This document shows positions 6,750-6,759 of a stretch of 6,759 bases of DNA, one piece after another. Location of the stretch: NCBI GenBank assembly GCA_003531585.1, contig DQFX01000070.1, positions 1 to 6,759 on the forward strand, read 5' to 3'. The stretch is from Oscillospiraceae bacterium (lineage in GTDB: Bacteria > Bacillota > Clostridia > Oscillospirales > Ruminococcaceae). The position numbers and the translations under genes are program-made. Numbering within the stretch: the first letter of the stretch is position 1; each line of letters starts with the position of its first letter. The notes below the pieces were generated by a model, which saw only the letters and a list, made by a program, of their open reading frames with translations, did no database searches and had not been told where the DNA came from.

Positions 6750-6759
6750 AAACCGGTTT
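6750..6759. promoter_or_regulatory. Candidate LacI-family operator upstream of the GH59-GH35 operon
   Basis: AAACCGGTTT is a perfect 10-bp palindrome with a central CG, the form expected of LacI/GalR-family operators (core AA..CG..TT). It lies 41 bases upstream of the GH59 ATG, between the last 5' leader bases and the window edge, so flanking symmetry and the promoter cannot be checked. The regulator gene is not in the window. Confidence 0.5.

Overview
The window looks like bacterial DNA from a gut or rumen Firmicute, most likely a Ruminococcus-type member of the Oscillospiraceae. This is an inference from tight gene packing, strong GGAGG-type ribosome binding sites, an ATG-led Gram-positive signal peptide and a content made almost entirely of sugar-utilisation genes. 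No rRNA, tRNA, CRISPR array, insertion sequence or phage gene was seen.

There are two converging blocks. The left block (+ strand, about 1-2102) reads: C-terminal part of a GPH-family sugar:cation symporter, a PfkB-family fructokinase, and a small VOC (glyoxalase-fold) metal-binding protein. The genes overlap or abut (an 8-base overlap, then one base between), so they form an operon for import and phosphorylation of a fructose-containing or fructose-yielding sugar. The first ~147 bases belong to the same transporter but are broken across several reading frames and contain a degenerate internal repeat. This is either a real pseudogene or, as likely, low-quality or chimeric sequence at a contig end.

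The right block (- strand, about 6759-2369) reads: a secreted GH59 (galactocerebrosidase-family) glycosidase of 860 residues with an extra C-terminal beta-sandwich domain, followed 14 bases later by a cytoplasmic GH35 beta-galactosidase. Together they suggest a two-stage beta-galactoside pathway: the GH59 enzyme acts outside the cell and the GH35 enzyme acts on imported galactosides inside. A perfect 10-bp palindrome of LacI-family operator type lies just upstream of the GH59 gene at the window edge.

Between the blocks, a strong hairpin with T-tracts on both sides (2230-2310) can terminate both operons. The main point of interest is the GH59-GH35 pair, because GH59 is best known from animal lysosomes and its bacterial substrates are poorly defined.
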